From Tardiphaga robiniae (GTDB taxonomy: Bacteria; Pseudomonadota; Alphaproteobacteria; Rhizobiales; Xanthobacteraceae), in contig NZ_JABMCJ010000094.1 in NCBI RefSeq assembly GCF_013359755.1, positions 186,001 through 250,000 of the forward strand: DNA of 64,000 nucleotides. The letters are read 5' to 3'. Under the pieces are notes generated by a model. It was not told where the DNA came from. It saw only the letters and a list, made by a program, of their open reading frames with translations, and searched no databases. Positions within the stretch are counted from its first letter, which is position 1. Every line of letters begins with the position of its first letter. This document shows, piece after piece, positions 27,375-36,416 of the stretch. The position numbers were made by a program, and so were the translations under genes.

Positions 27375-27410
27375 ATTCGCTATCGCATTCCTTTTCTCTG
27401 CCACAATCGA

Positions 27411-27437
27411 CGCGACGCAAGTCATCCTTGCGTCGCG
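27411..27437 (+). terminator. Perfect hairpin after trpS
   Basis: An 11-bp perfect stem CGCGACGCAAG / CTTGCGTCGCG with a TCATC loop, 37 bases after the trpS stop. No strong T-run follows, so it may be a weak or factor-assisted terminator. Confidence 0.5.
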
Positions 27438-27530
27438 CTTGTCGAACGCCGCTGCGCCGTGGCAGCATGACACGATTGCCAAGCCGCTCACATTCTGGCG
27501 CATCAGACACGCCACAGCATCGGGACATGC

Positions 27531-28025
27531 ATGAGCACCCAGCGACGTAGTTATGAAAGCGGCCACAAGCCGAAATGCCTCGTGGTCGTCGATGACAGCG
27601 AGGAATGGGATCGCGCAGTATATTACGCCAGTCGCTGGGCCATTCGTGTCGGTGGCGGCGTGGTAATGCTGCGCATTATCGACACTGAAGATCGCAACCA
27701 GCAATGGCTCGGCGTTGCCGACGTCATGAAGGCCGAAGCCGAAGAAGGCGCCAATGCCGCGCTGGACCGCGCCTCGGGCCGCGCCAATGGCATCGCCGCC
27801 ATCACCCCTGAACGCGTGATCCGCGAGGGTGATCCCACCGAGCAAATCCTCGACGTAATCGACAAGGACGTCGACATTTCCATGCTGGTGCTGGCTGCCT
27901 CAGCCGGCGCGGAAGGCCCCGGCCCGATCGTCACCATGATGGCCAAGCTGGTCGGCTCGTTTCCGGTGCCGGTCGTCATCGTGTCGGGCGCCCTGAGCGA
28001 CCTCGACATCGACGCCCTGTCGTAA
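27531..28025 (+). CDS. Universal stress protein (UspA family)
   Basis: 164-residue Usp domain protein. The fold is indicated by KPKCLVVVDDSEEWDRAVYYASRWA at the start, VTPERVIREGDPTEQILDVIDKDVDISMLVLAASAG in the middle and FPVPVVIVSGALSDLDIDAL at the end. The usual ATP-binding G-2x-G-9x-G(S/T) is not clean: the matching region reads GAEGPGPIVTMMAKLVGSFPVPV, so nucleotide binding is uncertain. Proteins of this shape accompany nfuA in many Bradyrhizobium-type genomes. The nfuA gene follows after 136 bases on the same strand. Confidence 0.85.
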   Translation: MSTQRRSYESGHKPKCLVVVDDSEEWDRAVYYASRWAIRVGGGVVMLRIIDTEDRNQQWLGVADVMKAEAEEGANAALDRASGRANGIAAITPERVIREGDPTEQILDVIDKDVDISMLVLAASAGAEGPGPIVTMMAKLVGSFPVPVVIVSGALSDLDIDALS

Positions 28026-28161
28026 CCACCCTTTCGGACGGCTAAGGGACTGCGAAATAGGCCAAATTCGGCGATTTCGCGCCTTGATCGTGCGTTTTTC
28101 GTCGCCATCTGCTAGGGGATACTCACGCGCCGGCCTTGAACCGGCGACGCAGGAGAGACCG

Positions 28162-28731
28162 ATGTTCATCCAGACCGAAGCTACCCCCAATCCCGCCACG
28201 CTGAAGTTCATTCCCGGCCGCGACGTGCTCGACAGCGGCACCATGGAATTCACCTCACCGGAAGCCGCAACGCGTTCGCCGCTGGCCGAAAAGCTGTTCG
28301 CCGTGAAGGGCGTCACCAGCGTGTTCTACGGCTCCGACTTCGTCACCGTGACCAAGGACGACAGCGACTGGCAGCACCTCAAGCCGGCGATCCTCGGCGC
28401 CATCATGGAGCACTACATGTCCGGCACGCCGCTGATGGCCGACGGCAGCGTGAAGGGCGACGTGATCTCCGACGACGAGGCAGAATTCTTCAATGAGGAA
28501 GACGCCGAGACGGTCGATACGATCAAGGACCTGATCGAGACCCGCGTGCGCCCCGCCGTGGCCAATGACGGCGGCGACATTACTTTCCGCGGCTTCAAGG
28601 ACGGCATCGTCTATCTGAACATGAAGGGGTCGTGCGCCGGCTGCCCGTCATCGACAGCGACCCTGCAGCACGGCATCCAGAACCTGCTGAAGCACTTCGT
28701 GCCGGACGTTGTCGAAGTCCGCCCGATGTAA
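28162..28731 (+). CDS. nfuA: Nfu-type Fe-S cluster carrier protein
   Basis: 189-residue Fe-S scaffold/carrier. The N-terminal Nfu_N domain begins MFIQTEATPNPATLKFIPGRDVL; the C-terminal NifU-like domain (from about residue 110) contains DGIVYLNMKGSCAGCPSSTATLQHGI, whose CxxC holds a [4Fe-4S] cluster passed to client enzymes such as aconitase and lipoyl synthase. ATG 28162 has GGAGAGACC just upstream. Mitochondrial NFU1 has the same layout. A textbook terminator lies 22 bases after the stop. Confidence 0.93.
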   Translation: MFIQTEATPNPATLKFIPGRDVLDSGTMEFTSPEAATRSPLAEKLFAVKGVTSVFYGSDFVTVTKDDSDWQHLKPAILGAIMEHYMSGTPLMADGSVKGDVISDDEAEFFNEEDAETVDTIKDLIETRVRPAVANDGGDITFRGFKDGIVYLNMKGSCAGCPSSTATLQHGIQNLLKHFVPDVVEVRPM

Positions 28732-28753
28732 GTTCGGTCGCACCGCGACACAT

Positions 28754-28784
28754 AAAAATGCCCGGGACAATCCCGGGCATTTTC
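28754..28784 (+). terminator. Rho-independent terminator after nfuA
   Basis: AAAATGCCCGGGA / TCCCGGGCATTTT is a perfect palindrome with a CAA loop and flanking A- and T-runs. It sits between nfuA and the convergent chemoreceptor gene and would stop transcription from both sides. Confidence 0.9.
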
Positions 28785-28805
28785 GTTTCTGGAACCAGCC
28801 TTCGT

Positions 28806-30485
28806 TTAGCGGCCGATACTTGCGGCTTCTTCTGCGGCCCGCTGCATGCTCGATGACATTTCGTTCGTCACCGTGCTCTGCTCTTCGACGGCGGCCGCCG
28901 TTGCGGTGACATATTCGCTGACGTTCTGGATCTCCTGCTTGATCGCGTTCAGCGCATCGACCACATCGCTCGAAATGCCATTGAGGCTGCCGATCTCGCT
29001 GGCGATCTTATCGGTCGCCTGCTTGGCCTGGTTGGCCAGATTTTTTACCTCCGATGCAACGACCGCAAAGCCACGACCGGCTTCGCCGGCACGCGCCGAT
29101 TCGATGGTGGCATTCAGCGCCAACAAGTTGATTTGTCCGGTGATGTTGCCAATCAGCTCGACGATCCCGCTCATCGCCTGCGCTGCCGTGCTGAGACGCT
29201 GCGCTTGATCGTCCGCCAACTCGACCTTGCCCACGGCAGACATCGCCGTGGTCTTTGATTTCATCATCGCTTCAGAGATTTCGCGCACCGACGCGTTCAG
29301 TTCCTCGGCGCCGGCGGCGACCGATTCCATCATCGCCCGCACGCGTTCGCTCTTCATGCGCGCGATCACCTGCGCCGTGGTGTCGGTGGCATACTTCACG
29401 ACCTTGTAGGGCTTGCCATTGAGGTCGAGGATCGGATTGTACGAAGCCTGTATCCAGACTTGTTTGCCGCCCTTACCGATCCGCTGGTACTCCGCCGCCT
29501 GATAGTTACCCCGCTTGAGCGCCGCCCAGAATTCGCGATAGTCCGCACCGTCGCGCTCATTCGGCACAACGAACATACTGTGGTGCTTGCCCTGTATTTC
29601 CGAGAGCGCGTAGCCGAGCACGCCCAGAAAATTCTCGTTGGCGCTGAGAACGATGCCATCCATGCTAAATTCGATCACGGCCTGCGACTTGCCGATGGCC
29701 TCGATCTGACCTGAGAAATTCGCCGTGCGCAGCTTCTGTTCGGTAACGTCTGACGCGAACTTGACTACCTTGATTGGCCGGCCTGTCTCATCAAGGATTG
29801 GATTGTAGGTCGCGAGAATCCAGACCTCTTTGCCGTTCTTGCCGATCCGCTTGTATTCGGCGGCCTGATATTCACCACGATTGAGGCTGGCCCAGAATTC
29901 GCGATAGGCCGCGCCGTCGCGAGTTGCAGGATCGACAAACATGCTGTGATGTTTGCCTTCGATTTCCGCGAGATTGTAACCCATGACATTCAAGAATAAG
30001 TCATTGGCCGTGACAATCGTCCCATCGAGCTTGAACTCGATGACAGCCTGCGAACGACCGATGGCTGCGATCTTGCCGGCATCGTCCATGCTGCGGATTT
30101 TCACTGCAGTTGTATCCATGGCAAACTTGACGATTTTCAGGGGCTTGCCATCATTCCCCAGGATCGGGTTGTAGGAACCCTGGATCCAGACCTCCTTGCC
30201 ACCTTTGCCGAGACGCTTGAACTCGCCGGCCTGGTACTCGCCGCGATTGAGGTTATTCCAGAACGCGCGATATTCCGCGCTGCTCTTCATTTCCGGCGTC
30301 ACGAACATGCTGTGGTTCTTGCCGACGATTTCTTCCAGCGTATATCCAAGGGCGGACAGAAAGTTTGGATTGGCTCCGAGGATCGTGCCGTCAGCGCTGA
30401 ACTCGATCACGGCTTGCGATTTTTTGATCGCTGCCGCCAGGGCCCGCCCCTCGCGCGCCTCTGAACTGCTCAACCAATGCAGCAT
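28806..30485 (-). CDS. Soluble methyl-accepting chemotaxis protein with three tandem PAS units
   Basis: 559-residue cytoplasmic chemoreceptor with no membrane segment. Three closely similar PAS-PAC units start at residues 23, 145 and 267, each with SQAVIEF, a GYxLxEI turn and a WIxxxYNPILD-type segment; the spacing is exactly 122 residues. A short MCP signalling domain (about 390-559) contains the hairpin tip GQINLLALNATIESARAGEAGRGFAVVA. ATG 30485 is preferred to one 33 bases upstream because GGGAGG lies seven bases before it. It probably senses an internal redox or ligand cue through PAS cofactors. No che genes are adjacent. Confidence 0.92.
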   Translation of the reverse strand: MLHWLSSSEAREGRALAAAIKKSQAVIEFSADGTILGANPNFLSALGYTLEEIVGKNHSMFVTPEMKSSAEYRAFWNNLNRGEYQAGEFKRLGKGGKEVWIQGSYNPILGNDGKPLKIVKFAMDTTAVKIRSMDDAGKIAAIGRSQAVIEFKLDGTIVTANDLFLNVMGYNLAEIEGKHHSMFVDPATRDGAAYREFWASLNRGEYQAAEYKRIGKNGKEVWILATYNPILDETGRPIKVVKFASDVTEQKLRTANFSGQIEAIGKSQAVIEFSMDGIVLSANENFLGVLGYALSEIQGKHHSMFVVPNERDGADYREFWAALKRGNYQAAEYQRIGKGGKQVWIQASYNPILDLNGKPYKVVKYATDTTAQVIARMKSERVRAMMESVAAGAEELNASVREISEAMMKSKTTAMSAVGKVELADDQAQRLSTAAQAMSGIVELIGNITGQINLLALNATIESARAGEAGRGFAVVASEVKNLANQAKQATDKIASEIGSLNGISSDVVDALNAIKQEIQNVSEYVTATAAAVEEQSTVTNEMSSSMQRAAEEAASIGR

Positions 30486-30860
30486 CGGATCGCCTCCCAT
30501 AAATATAATCGTATCCAAAAATTAGACGAATAATTTCAGCCCGCATGAAAGCCACACGCATCCGCGAAATGTCGCTTCCAAACGGTATGCTTATCTCATC
30601 GATCTCCGAAGAATTTATTAAGTGAAGCTTTTAACCAGAGTGAAACTGAAGCTGTTCCACGAGCCCATTTCGCTCACGGGAACTTTCGTGGTCTCGCTAT
30701 CGTATCTTGTGAAATATCTTTATGAGAAAGCGAGTAGTGGATGCACGCCAAAGCTGCCGCCCTCTCCGGCAGCAAAGCGAATCACAGCACCATTGCGCGT
30801 GGAGCGATATTCTGCGAGTGGCAGGCGCAAACCCTCGCAAGCCGTGGTAGCGTCTCTTTT
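30486..30860. other. Intergenic region between the chemoreceptor and tsaB
   Basis: 375 bases with lower GC than the flanks. No RNA gene, repeat or convincing ORF is seen; an 81-codon frame at 30622-30867 has no family resemblance and no ribosome-binding site. Promoters for both divergent genes must lie here, but no site stood out. Confidence 0.4.
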
Positions 30861-31556
30861 ATGTTGATCCTTGCCATTGATACCGCCCTCGATGCCTGCG
30901 CCGCAGCCATCCTCGACACCCGCACCAGCAAGCTCATTGCGCATGAGTCCATGCCGATGAAGCGCGGTCATGCCGAGGCACTGATGCCCTTGCTCGGGCG
31001 CGTCATGGCAGGCTCTGGCATCGCCTTCGCCGACCTCGACCGCATTGCCGTCACCACCGGCCCCGGCAGCTTTACCGGGCTGCGCGTTGGCCTGTCGGCG
31101 GCACGCGGCATCGGCCTCGCGGCCAGCAAGCCCGTGGTCGGCATCACCACACTGACGGCCTATGCGGCACCCGTCGTCAGTGAGAACATGGATGCGCCTG
31201 TCATCGCCGCCATCGATGCGCGGCATGACCATGTCTATTTCCAGGTCGTCAGCGGCAACGGCACCTCGTTGGTGCGGCCGGGCGTCATCCCCATCCACGA
31301 GGCCCTTGAGGCCGCGCAGTTCGGCGCACCGTATCTGGTCGGCAATGCCGCAGAGATCCTGGCCGCGCGCTGGCCGTCCGATGCACCGGCGCCGCTGCGC
31401 GTCGATATGCAACCTGCTCCCGAAATCTCATGGGTGGCATGGCTCGGTGCCGCCGTGAATCCGGAGACCGCGCTGGCGCGTCCCTATTATCTGCGCGCAC
31501 CCGATGCCAAGCCGCAAAGCAGCCTGATGCAGCAGGCTGCACTAGCCGCATCATGA
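30861..31556 (+). CDS. tsaB: tRNA threonylcarbamoyladenosine biosynthesis protein TsaB
   Basis: 231-residue partner of TsaD/TsaE in making the t6A37 modification of ANN-reading tRNAs. The N-terminal MLILAIDTALDACAAAILD and ITTGPGSFTGLRVGLSAARGIGLA are the conserved actin-like ATPase-fold motifs of the family. ATG 30861 is the family start; earlier codons in the frame are not. It overlaps rimI by the ATGA overlap (31553-31556), indicating translational coupling. Confidence 0.95.
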   Translation: MLILAIDTALDACAAAILDTRTSKLIAHESMPMKRGHAEALMPLLGRVMAGSGIAFADLDRIAVTTGPGSFTGLRVGLSAARGIGLAASKPVVGITTLTAYAAPVVSENMDAPVIAAIDARHDHVYFQVVSGNGTSLVRPGVIPIHEALEAAQFGAPYLVGNAAEILAARWPSDAPAPLRVDMQPAPEISWVAWLGAAVNPETALARPYYLRAPDAKPQSSLMQQAALAAS

Positions 31557-32041
31557 TGCCGGCCTGGTGGCTGCGCCTGTTCGGCCGCGGCAATGCTGTG
31601 GTCGAGCCCGCGACGTTGCGCGACGCGCGACAACTCGCGCAGTTGCATGCCGCGTCCTTCCATCGCGGCTGGGGTGCCGGGGAATTCGAGCAGATGCTGC
31701 GCGAACAAAACACCCTCGTGCATCGGCTGAAACTGCGCGGCCGCCTCATCGGCTTCGCCGTCTCACGAATCGCCGCCGACGAAGCCGAGATTCTCTCCAT
31801 TGCGGTGTCGCCCGCTCATCGCGGCCGCGGCCTGTCGCGCGACCTGTTCCTCACCCATCTCGGCCATCTGGCCGGTCGCGGCGTGCGTACCGTGTTCCTC
31901 GAAGTTGAGGAAAACAATCAACCGGCGCGGCGGCTTTATGACAGAACCGGCTTCGCAGTCGCGGGACGCCGCGAACGCTATTACAAGGAAGCGGATGGAG
32001 CGGAATTGAATGCTCTGGTGATGCGGCGCGACTTGTCCTGA
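31553..32041 (+). CDS. rimI: Ribosomal-protein-alanine N-acetyltransferase RimI (GNAT)
   Basis: 162-residue GNAT acetyltransferase that in E. coli acetylates the N-terminal Ala of ribosomal protein S18. The acetyl-CoA motif reads EILSIAVSPAHRGRGLSRDLFLTHL (Q/R-x-x-G-x-G form) and the C-terminal motif NQPARRLYDRTGFAVAGRRERYY is typical of RimI. Its start overlaps the tsaB stop, and tsaB-rimI-fur is a common alphaproteobacterial order. Some orthologues in this group have broader protein substrates. Confidence 0.93.
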   Translation: MMPAWWLRLFGRGNAVVEPATLRDARQLAQLHAASFHRGWGAGEFEQMLREQNTLVHRLKLRGRLIGFAVSRIAADEAEILSIAVSPAHRGRGLSRDLFLTHLGHLAGRGVRTVFLEVEENNQPARRLYDRTGFAVAGRRERYYKEADGAELNALVMRRDLS

Positions 32042-32083
32042 CGCCTGCGGAGTGGCAAAAGAAGCCACGATGGGATCCGGATC

Positions 32084-32536
32084 ATGACTGCACTGAAATC
32101 ATCTGCGATGAAGTCTGCTGGTATCGAGGCGCGCTGCGCCGCGACCGGCATGCGCATGACGGAGCAGCGCCGCGTGATTGCGCGCGTTCTGGCGGAAGCC
32201 GACGATCATCCCGATGTCGAGGAACTGTATCGCCGCTGCGTTGCGGTGGATGACAAGATCTCGATCTCGACGGTGTATCGCACTGTGAAGCTGTTCGAAG
32301 ACGCCGGCATCATCGAGCGTCATGATTTTCGCGAAGGCCGCGCGCGCTACGAGACGATGCGTGACAGCCATCACGATCATCTGATCAACTTGCGTGACGG
32401 CACCGTTATCGAATTCACGTCTGAAGAAATCGAGAAATTGCAGGCTGAAGTCGCCGCGAAGCTCGGTTACAAGCTGGTCGATCACCGGCTGGAGCTGTAC
32501 TGCGTACCGCTCGACGAGGACAAAACCACCAAGTGA
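32084..32536 (+). CDS. fur: Fur-family transcriptional regulator (Fur/Mur)
   Basis: 150-residue Fur-family repressor. The winged-helix part includes RMTEQRRVIARVLAEADDHPDVEELYRRC and ISISTVYRTVKLFEDAGIIER; the metal region is YETMRDSHHDHLINLRDGTVIEF. The CxxC structural-zinc pair of E. coli Fur is absent (NLRDG stands where CxxCG usually is), as in rhizobial Fur/Mur proteins, many of which respond to manganese. Its position after tsaB-rimI and before miaB is typical for rhizobial fur. It is a candidate regulator of irr at 43.7 kb. The start follows GATCCGGATC with no strong SD. Confidence 0.9.
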   Translation: MTALKSSAMKSAGIEARCAATGMRMTEQRRVIARVLAEADDHPDVEELYRRCVAVDDKISISTVYRTVKLFEDAGIIERHDFREGRARYETMRDSHHDHLINLRDGTVIEFTSEEIEKLQAEVAAKLGYKLVDHRLELYCVPLDEDKTTK

Positions 32537-32549
32537 GCGAATCAACCAA

Positions 32550-33254
32550 GTGAGTTCAGTTTCTTCGCGCTTCGATCTCGTCATCTTCGATTGTGACGGC
32601 GTGCTCGTCGACAGTGAGTCCCTCGCCTGCGTCGTCCACGCAGATGTCCTGACGCAGTTCGGTTATCCCATCACCGCCGATCAGGTGCATGAGCGTTTCC
32701 TCGGCCGGTCCGCGCGCGAGGCGCGCCTGGAAGTCGAGACCGAGCTCGGCCGCGTGCTACCCGATGACTACACCGCGACGCTGAGAGCCACGATCGACGA
32801 GGTATTCGGCGCAAAATTGCAGCCGATCCCGCATATCGCAGAGACGCTGGCAATATTGTCACACCCGGTTTGCGTGGCGTCCTCGGGCACACCGACACGC
32901 ATTCGCAGCAGCCTCACTACGACCGGGCTGCTCGACCGTTTCGATCCGCATCTGTTTTCCGCTCTGCAGGTCGAGCGCGGCAAGCCGCAGCCCGATCTGT
33001 TTTTGTTCGCCGCCGCGCAGATGAATGCCGTGCCGGAGCGCTGCGTGGTGATCGAGGACAGCATTCCCGGCGTTACGGCGGGCATCGCAGCCGGCATGAC
33101 CGTATTCGGCTATCACGGCGGCGGCCACTGCAGCCCGACCACCGCCGCAGCCCTGACGGCCGCTGGAGCCCATCTCGTATTCGACGATATGCGGCAGCTC
33201 CCTGGCCTGGTGGCCAGGGGCGCACTGGCTGGCGAGCCCGTCGGCCTCGCCTAA
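32550..33254 (+). CDS. HAD-superfamily hydrolase (beta-phosphoglucomutase/GPH type)
   Basis: 234-residue HAD phosphatase. Motif I is FDLVIFDCDGVLVDSES with the nucleophile Asp, motif II lies in VCVASSGTPTRIRSSL, and the motif III/IV region is ERGKPQPDLFLFAAAQMNAVPERCVVIEDSIPGVTAGIAAGM. The cap is the helical C1 type. The start is uncertain: GTG 32550 matches the family N-terminus but has no good SD. Substrate is unknown; yniC- or gph-like small phosphosugar phosphatase activity is likely. Lies 13 bases after fur and so probably in the same transcript. Confidence 0.88.
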   Translation: MSSVSSRFDLVIFDCDGVLVDSESLACVVHADVLTQFGYPITADQVHERFLGRSAREARLEVETELGRVLPDDYTATLRATIDEVFGAKLQPIPHIAETLAILSHPVCVASSGTPTRIRSSLTTTGLLDRFDPHLFSALQVERGKPQPDLFLFAAAQMNAVPERCVVIEDSIPGVTAGIAAGMTVFGYHGGGHCSPTTAAALTAAGAHLVFDDMRQLPGLVARGALAGEPVGLA

Positions 33255-33358
33255 GCCATTGCGAGCACTTATATTTTGCAGAAATGCTGGATTTTCCGGA
33301 CGTTAGCCTATAATTGAGTGCTGCGCAGCAAGCGCATTTCCAGCCCATTACAGGTTCC

Positions 33359-34777
33359 ATGACCGCGCCGCGTAAGCTGCATATTAAATCCTACGGCTGC
33401 CAGATGAACGTCTACGATGCCCAGCGCATGGTGGACACGCTGGCGCCGGAAGGCTTCGTCGAGACGGCCAATGTCGACGACGCGGATCTGGTGATCCTCA
33501 ACACCTGCCACATCCGCGAGAAGGCGTCCGAGAAGGTCTATTCGGAGCTCGGCAAGCTGCGCGTGGCCAAGGCAGAAGCCGCGCAGGCCGGACGCAAGAT
33601 GAACGTGGTCGTCGCCGGCTGCGTCGCGCAGGCCGAAGGCAACGAAATCATTCGCCGCGCCCCCGTTGTCGATGTCGTGGTCGGGCCGCAGAGCTATCAC
33701 AACCTGCCGGCGCTGCTGAAACAGGCGAAAGCCGGCGGCCGCGCGCTCGACACCGAATTTCCGGTCGAGGACAAGTTCGGCTTCCTGCCGCCGCCGAAAC
33801 CGGCAGCGATTCGCGCCCGCGGCATTTCCTCTTTCGTGACCGTGCAGGAAGGCTGCGACAAGTTCTGCACCTTCTGTGTGGTGCCCTATACCCGCGGCTC
33901 CGAAGTCTCCCGCCCCGTGGCAAAGATCATCGACGACGTGCAGCGGCTCGCCGACAACGGCGTGCGCGAGATCACCCTGATCGGCCAGAACGTCAACGGC
34001 TATCACGGCGAGGGCCCCGACGGCCGCCCGTGGGCGCTGGGCACGCTGCTCTATCGCCTCGCCGAGATTCCCGGTATCGCCCGGCTGCGCTATTCGACCA
34101 GCCATCCCCGCGATGTCGAGGACACGCTGATCGCGGCGCATCGCGATTTGCCGGAGCTGATGCCCTTCGTGCATCTGCCCGTCCAATCCGGTTCCGACCG
34201 GATTCTGGCGGCCATGAACCGGAAACATACAGCCGAAGATTATCGCCGCGTCATCGACCGTTTTCGCGACGCGCGGCAAGACATTGCTTTTACTTCTGAT
34301 TTCATCGTGGGCTTCCCCGGCGAGACCGAGGAAGATTTTGCAGCCACGCTCGCGCTCGTCACACAAATCGGATACGCTGGCGCTTATTCGTTCAAGTATT
34401 CACCGCGTCCGGGAACGCCGGCCGCGGATTTGCAGGAGACGGTGTCACAGGCTGACATGGACGAGCGATTGGTGAGGCTTCAGAACCTGATCGACAGCCA
34501 GCAATCGGCCTTCAACGCGGCCACGATTGGACGCACTGTGGATGTGCTGTTCGAACGCCCCGCGCGCAATCCCGGCCAGATCGTCGGTCGCACCGCTTAC
34601 CTGCAGCCGGCCCATGTGATGGCTTCTGACGACATCATCGGCCAGGTGCTTCCGGTCACCATTGAGAGCCTCGAGCGCTACAGCCTGCTCGGCAGCCTCA
34701 CATCACCTCCAGTTGCTAGTTCTCCAGTACCACCAGTGTTGCAGCCAGTCCGTTCTCACACCGTCACGGGAGCCTGA
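33359..34777 (+). CDS. miaB: tRNA-2-methylthio-N6-isopentenyladenosine37 methylthiotransferase (MiaB)
   Basis: 472-residue radical-SAM enzyme converting i6A37 to ms2i6A37 in tRNAs. N-terminal MTTase Cys residues lie in [18 protein letters not shown] and [10 protein letters not shown]. The radical-SAM cluster is CDKFCTFC (C-x3-C-x2-C), followed by [13 protein letters not shown]-terminal TRAM domain begins near [20 protein letters not shown] 33359 matches the family start; upstream in-frame codons are weaker. The C-terminal tail is Pro/Ser-rich. Starts the miaB-phoH-ybeY-CBS-lnt block. Confidence 0.96.
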   Translation: MTAPRKLHIKSYGCQMNVYDAQRMVDTLAPEGFVETANVDDADLVILNTCHIREKASEKVYSELGKLRVAKAEAAQAGRKMNVVVAGCVAQAEGNEIIRRAPVVDVVVGPQSYHNLPALLKQAKAGGRALDTEFPVEDKFGFLPPPKPAAIRARGISSFVTVQEGCDKFCTFCVVPYTRGSEVSRPVAKIIDDVQRLADNGVREITLIGQNVNGYHGEGPDGRPWALGTLLYRLAEIPGIARLRYSTSHPRDVEDTLIAAHRDLPELMPFVHLPVQSGSDRILAAMNRKHTAEDYRRVIDRFRDARQDIAFTSDFIVGFPGETEEDFAATLALVTQIGYAGAYSFKYSPRPGTPAADLQETVSQADMDERLVRLQNLIDSQQSAFNAATIGRTVDVLFERPARNPGQIVGRTAYLQPAHVMASDDIIGQVLPVTIESLERYSLLGSLTSPPVASSPVPPVLQPVRSHTVTGA

Positions 34778-34781
34778 ATTC

Positions 34782-35837
34782 TTGGCCAAAAGCGCATCGG
34801 ATTCGTCTACGCTCGCTGTTCGCAAACTCGATACTCCACCGCAGGCCGAGACGCAGGTCGTCATCGACTTTGATGACAACCGGGCGGCCTCTTCGCTGGT
34901 CGGGCCTTATGGCCAGAACCTCGCGATCATCGAACGCCGGCTGAATGTCGTCGTCGATTCCCGCGGCAACCACATCACCCTCACCGGCACCCGCGACGCC
35001 TGCGACGCCGCCCGCCGTGTGCTCGAAACGCTCTATGCGCAGGCAGTGCAGGGCCATGACCTTGCCCCTGGCGATGTCGAAGGCACGATCCGCGCGACGC
35101 TGGCGCAAGGCACGCTGTTTCCGTTCGATCCCAAGGGGTCGAAAGCAGCCGCCTCGAATTTCGACACCATCAATCTGCGCAAGCGCCCGGTGCGTGCCCG
35201 CACCGCGACGCAAGACGCCTATATCCGCGCGCTGAGAAGCAACGAGCTGGTATTTGGCATCGGCCCCGCCGGTACCGGCAAGACCTGGCTCGCAGTCGCC
35301 CAGGCAGCGATGCTGTTCGAGCGCAAGGAGGTCGATCGCATCATCCTGTCGCGTCCCGCGGTGGAAGCAGGCGAAAGGCTCGGCTTTCTACCCGGTGACA
35401 TGCGCGAGAAGGTCGATCCGTATCTGCGCCCGATCTATGACGCACTCTATGACCTGATGGACGGGCGCATTGTCGAGCGCGCACTGCAGACCGGCGAAAT
35501 CGAAATCGCGCCGCTTGCCTTCATGCGCGGTCGCACGCTGACCAATGCCGCAATCATTCTCGACGAAGCGCAGAACACCACCTCAATGCAGATGAAGATG
35601 TTTCTGACGCGTCTGGGCGAGAACAGCCGCATGATCATCACCGGAGACCCCTCGCAGGTCGACTTGCCCAACGGCCAGACCTCGGGTCTCGCCGAGGCCG
35701 CGCGTCTGCTCGACGGCGTGCAAGGCATCTCGCAGGTGAAATTCACCGGCGAAGACGTGGTCCGCCACGAACTCGTGGCCCGCATCGTCGCCGCCTACGA
35801 AGGAACGCCGCAGAAGGCGGTCGCTACAAAGACCTGA
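34782..35837 (+). CDS. phoH: PhoH family ATPase
   Basis: 351-residue PhoH-like protein. An N-terminal KH-like/PIN-adjacent part (VVIDFDDNRAASSLVGPYGQNLAIIERRLNVVV) precedes the ATPase with Walker A GPAGTGKT at residues 161-168 and Walker B IILDEAQNTT. Its role with YbeY in RNA and ribosome quality control is inferred from their constant adjacency. The start is TTG 34782 (a leucine codon read as Met), supported by GGGAG nine bases upstream and by the miaB stop four bases before; no suitable ATG fits. The ybeY frame begins on the last base of the stop. Confidence 0.94.
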   Translation: MAKSASDSSTLAVRKLDTPPQAETQVVIDFDDNRAASSLVGPYGQNLAIIERRLNVVVDSRGNHITLTGTRDACDAARRVLETLYAQAVQGHDLAPGDVEGTIRATLAQGTLFPFDPKGSKAAASNFDTINLRKRPVRARTATQDAYIRALRSNELVFGIGPAGTGKTWLAVAQAAMLFERKEVDRIILSRPAVEAGERLGFLPGDMREKVDPYLRPIYDALYDLMDGRIVERALQTGEIEIAPLAFMRGRTLTNAAIILDEAQNTTSMQMKMFLTRLGENSRMIITGDPSQVDLPNGQTSGLAEAARLLDGVQGISQVKFTGEDVVRHELVARIVAAYEGTPQKAVATKT

Positions 35838-36415
35838 TGACACACTCATACGCTGACGGCGGACCCGGAATCGGGTCCGTTCGCGAAAGAAGTTCGATAC
35901 CGATGCCGACCTATTCATCTCCCGCGACAGAGGTTCTTGTTGTCGCCGATTGCTGGTCTGCGGAGGCCGATGCCGACGCCGTGATTCACCGCGCCATCGA
36001 AGCTGCCGCCGCCATGGTCGATACCGATACGGCCGACGCCGAACTCGCCATCATGCTCACCGACGACGCCGGCATCCGCACGCTGAACCAGAACTGGCGT
36101 GGCATCGACAAGCCGACCAACGTCCTGTCATTCCCGGCGCTGCAGCCGCCCGAAGGCGCAGACGAGCCCGATGACATGCCGCGCATGCTCGGCGACATCG
36201 CTATTGCCTACGAGACCACGCGCCGCGAGGCTGACGAAGAAGAGAAGAGCTTCGCCAACCATCTCAGCCATCTCGCCATTCACGGTTTTCTGCATCTGGT
36301 CGGTTACGATCATGAGAAGGACGACGAAGCCGAAGAGATGGAAGCGCTGGAGCGCGAGATCCTGGCAACGCTCGGGATCCCGGACCCCTATGCAGATCAG
36401 GATCGGGTGACCTGA
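35837..36415 (+). CDS. ybeY: Endoribonuclease YbeY (rRNA maturation factor)
   Basis: 192 residues from the overlapping ATG 35837. YbeY is a Zn-dependent endoribonuclease of 16S rRNA 3'-end maturation and 70S quality control. The metal site is the H-x3-H-x5-H motif, HGFLHLVGYDH. Earlier, MLTDDAGIRTLNQNWRGIDKPTNVLSFPA is the conserved core. The first 22 residues are unlike the family, so the real start may be ATG 35903. The stop codon is followed one base later by the CBS gene start. Confidence 0.93.
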   Translation: MTHSYADGGPGIGSVRERSSIPMPTYSSPATEVLVVADCWSAEADADAVIHRAIEAAAAMVDTDTADAELAIMLTDDAGIRTLNQNWRGIDKPTNVLSFPALQPPEGADEPDDMPRMLGDIAIAYETTRREADEEEKSFANHLSHLAIHGFLHLVGYDHEKDDEAEEMEALEREILATLGIPDPYADQDRVT

Positions 36416-36416
36416 G

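Noticed and set aside
30622-30867. 81-codon frame in the gap before tsaB
   Set aside because: No ribosome-binding site, no recognised family, and it runs into the tsaB start; kept as noncoding.
33308-34366. 352-codon reverse frame opposite miaB
   Set aside because: No domain pattern; the forward frame has every MiaB motif.
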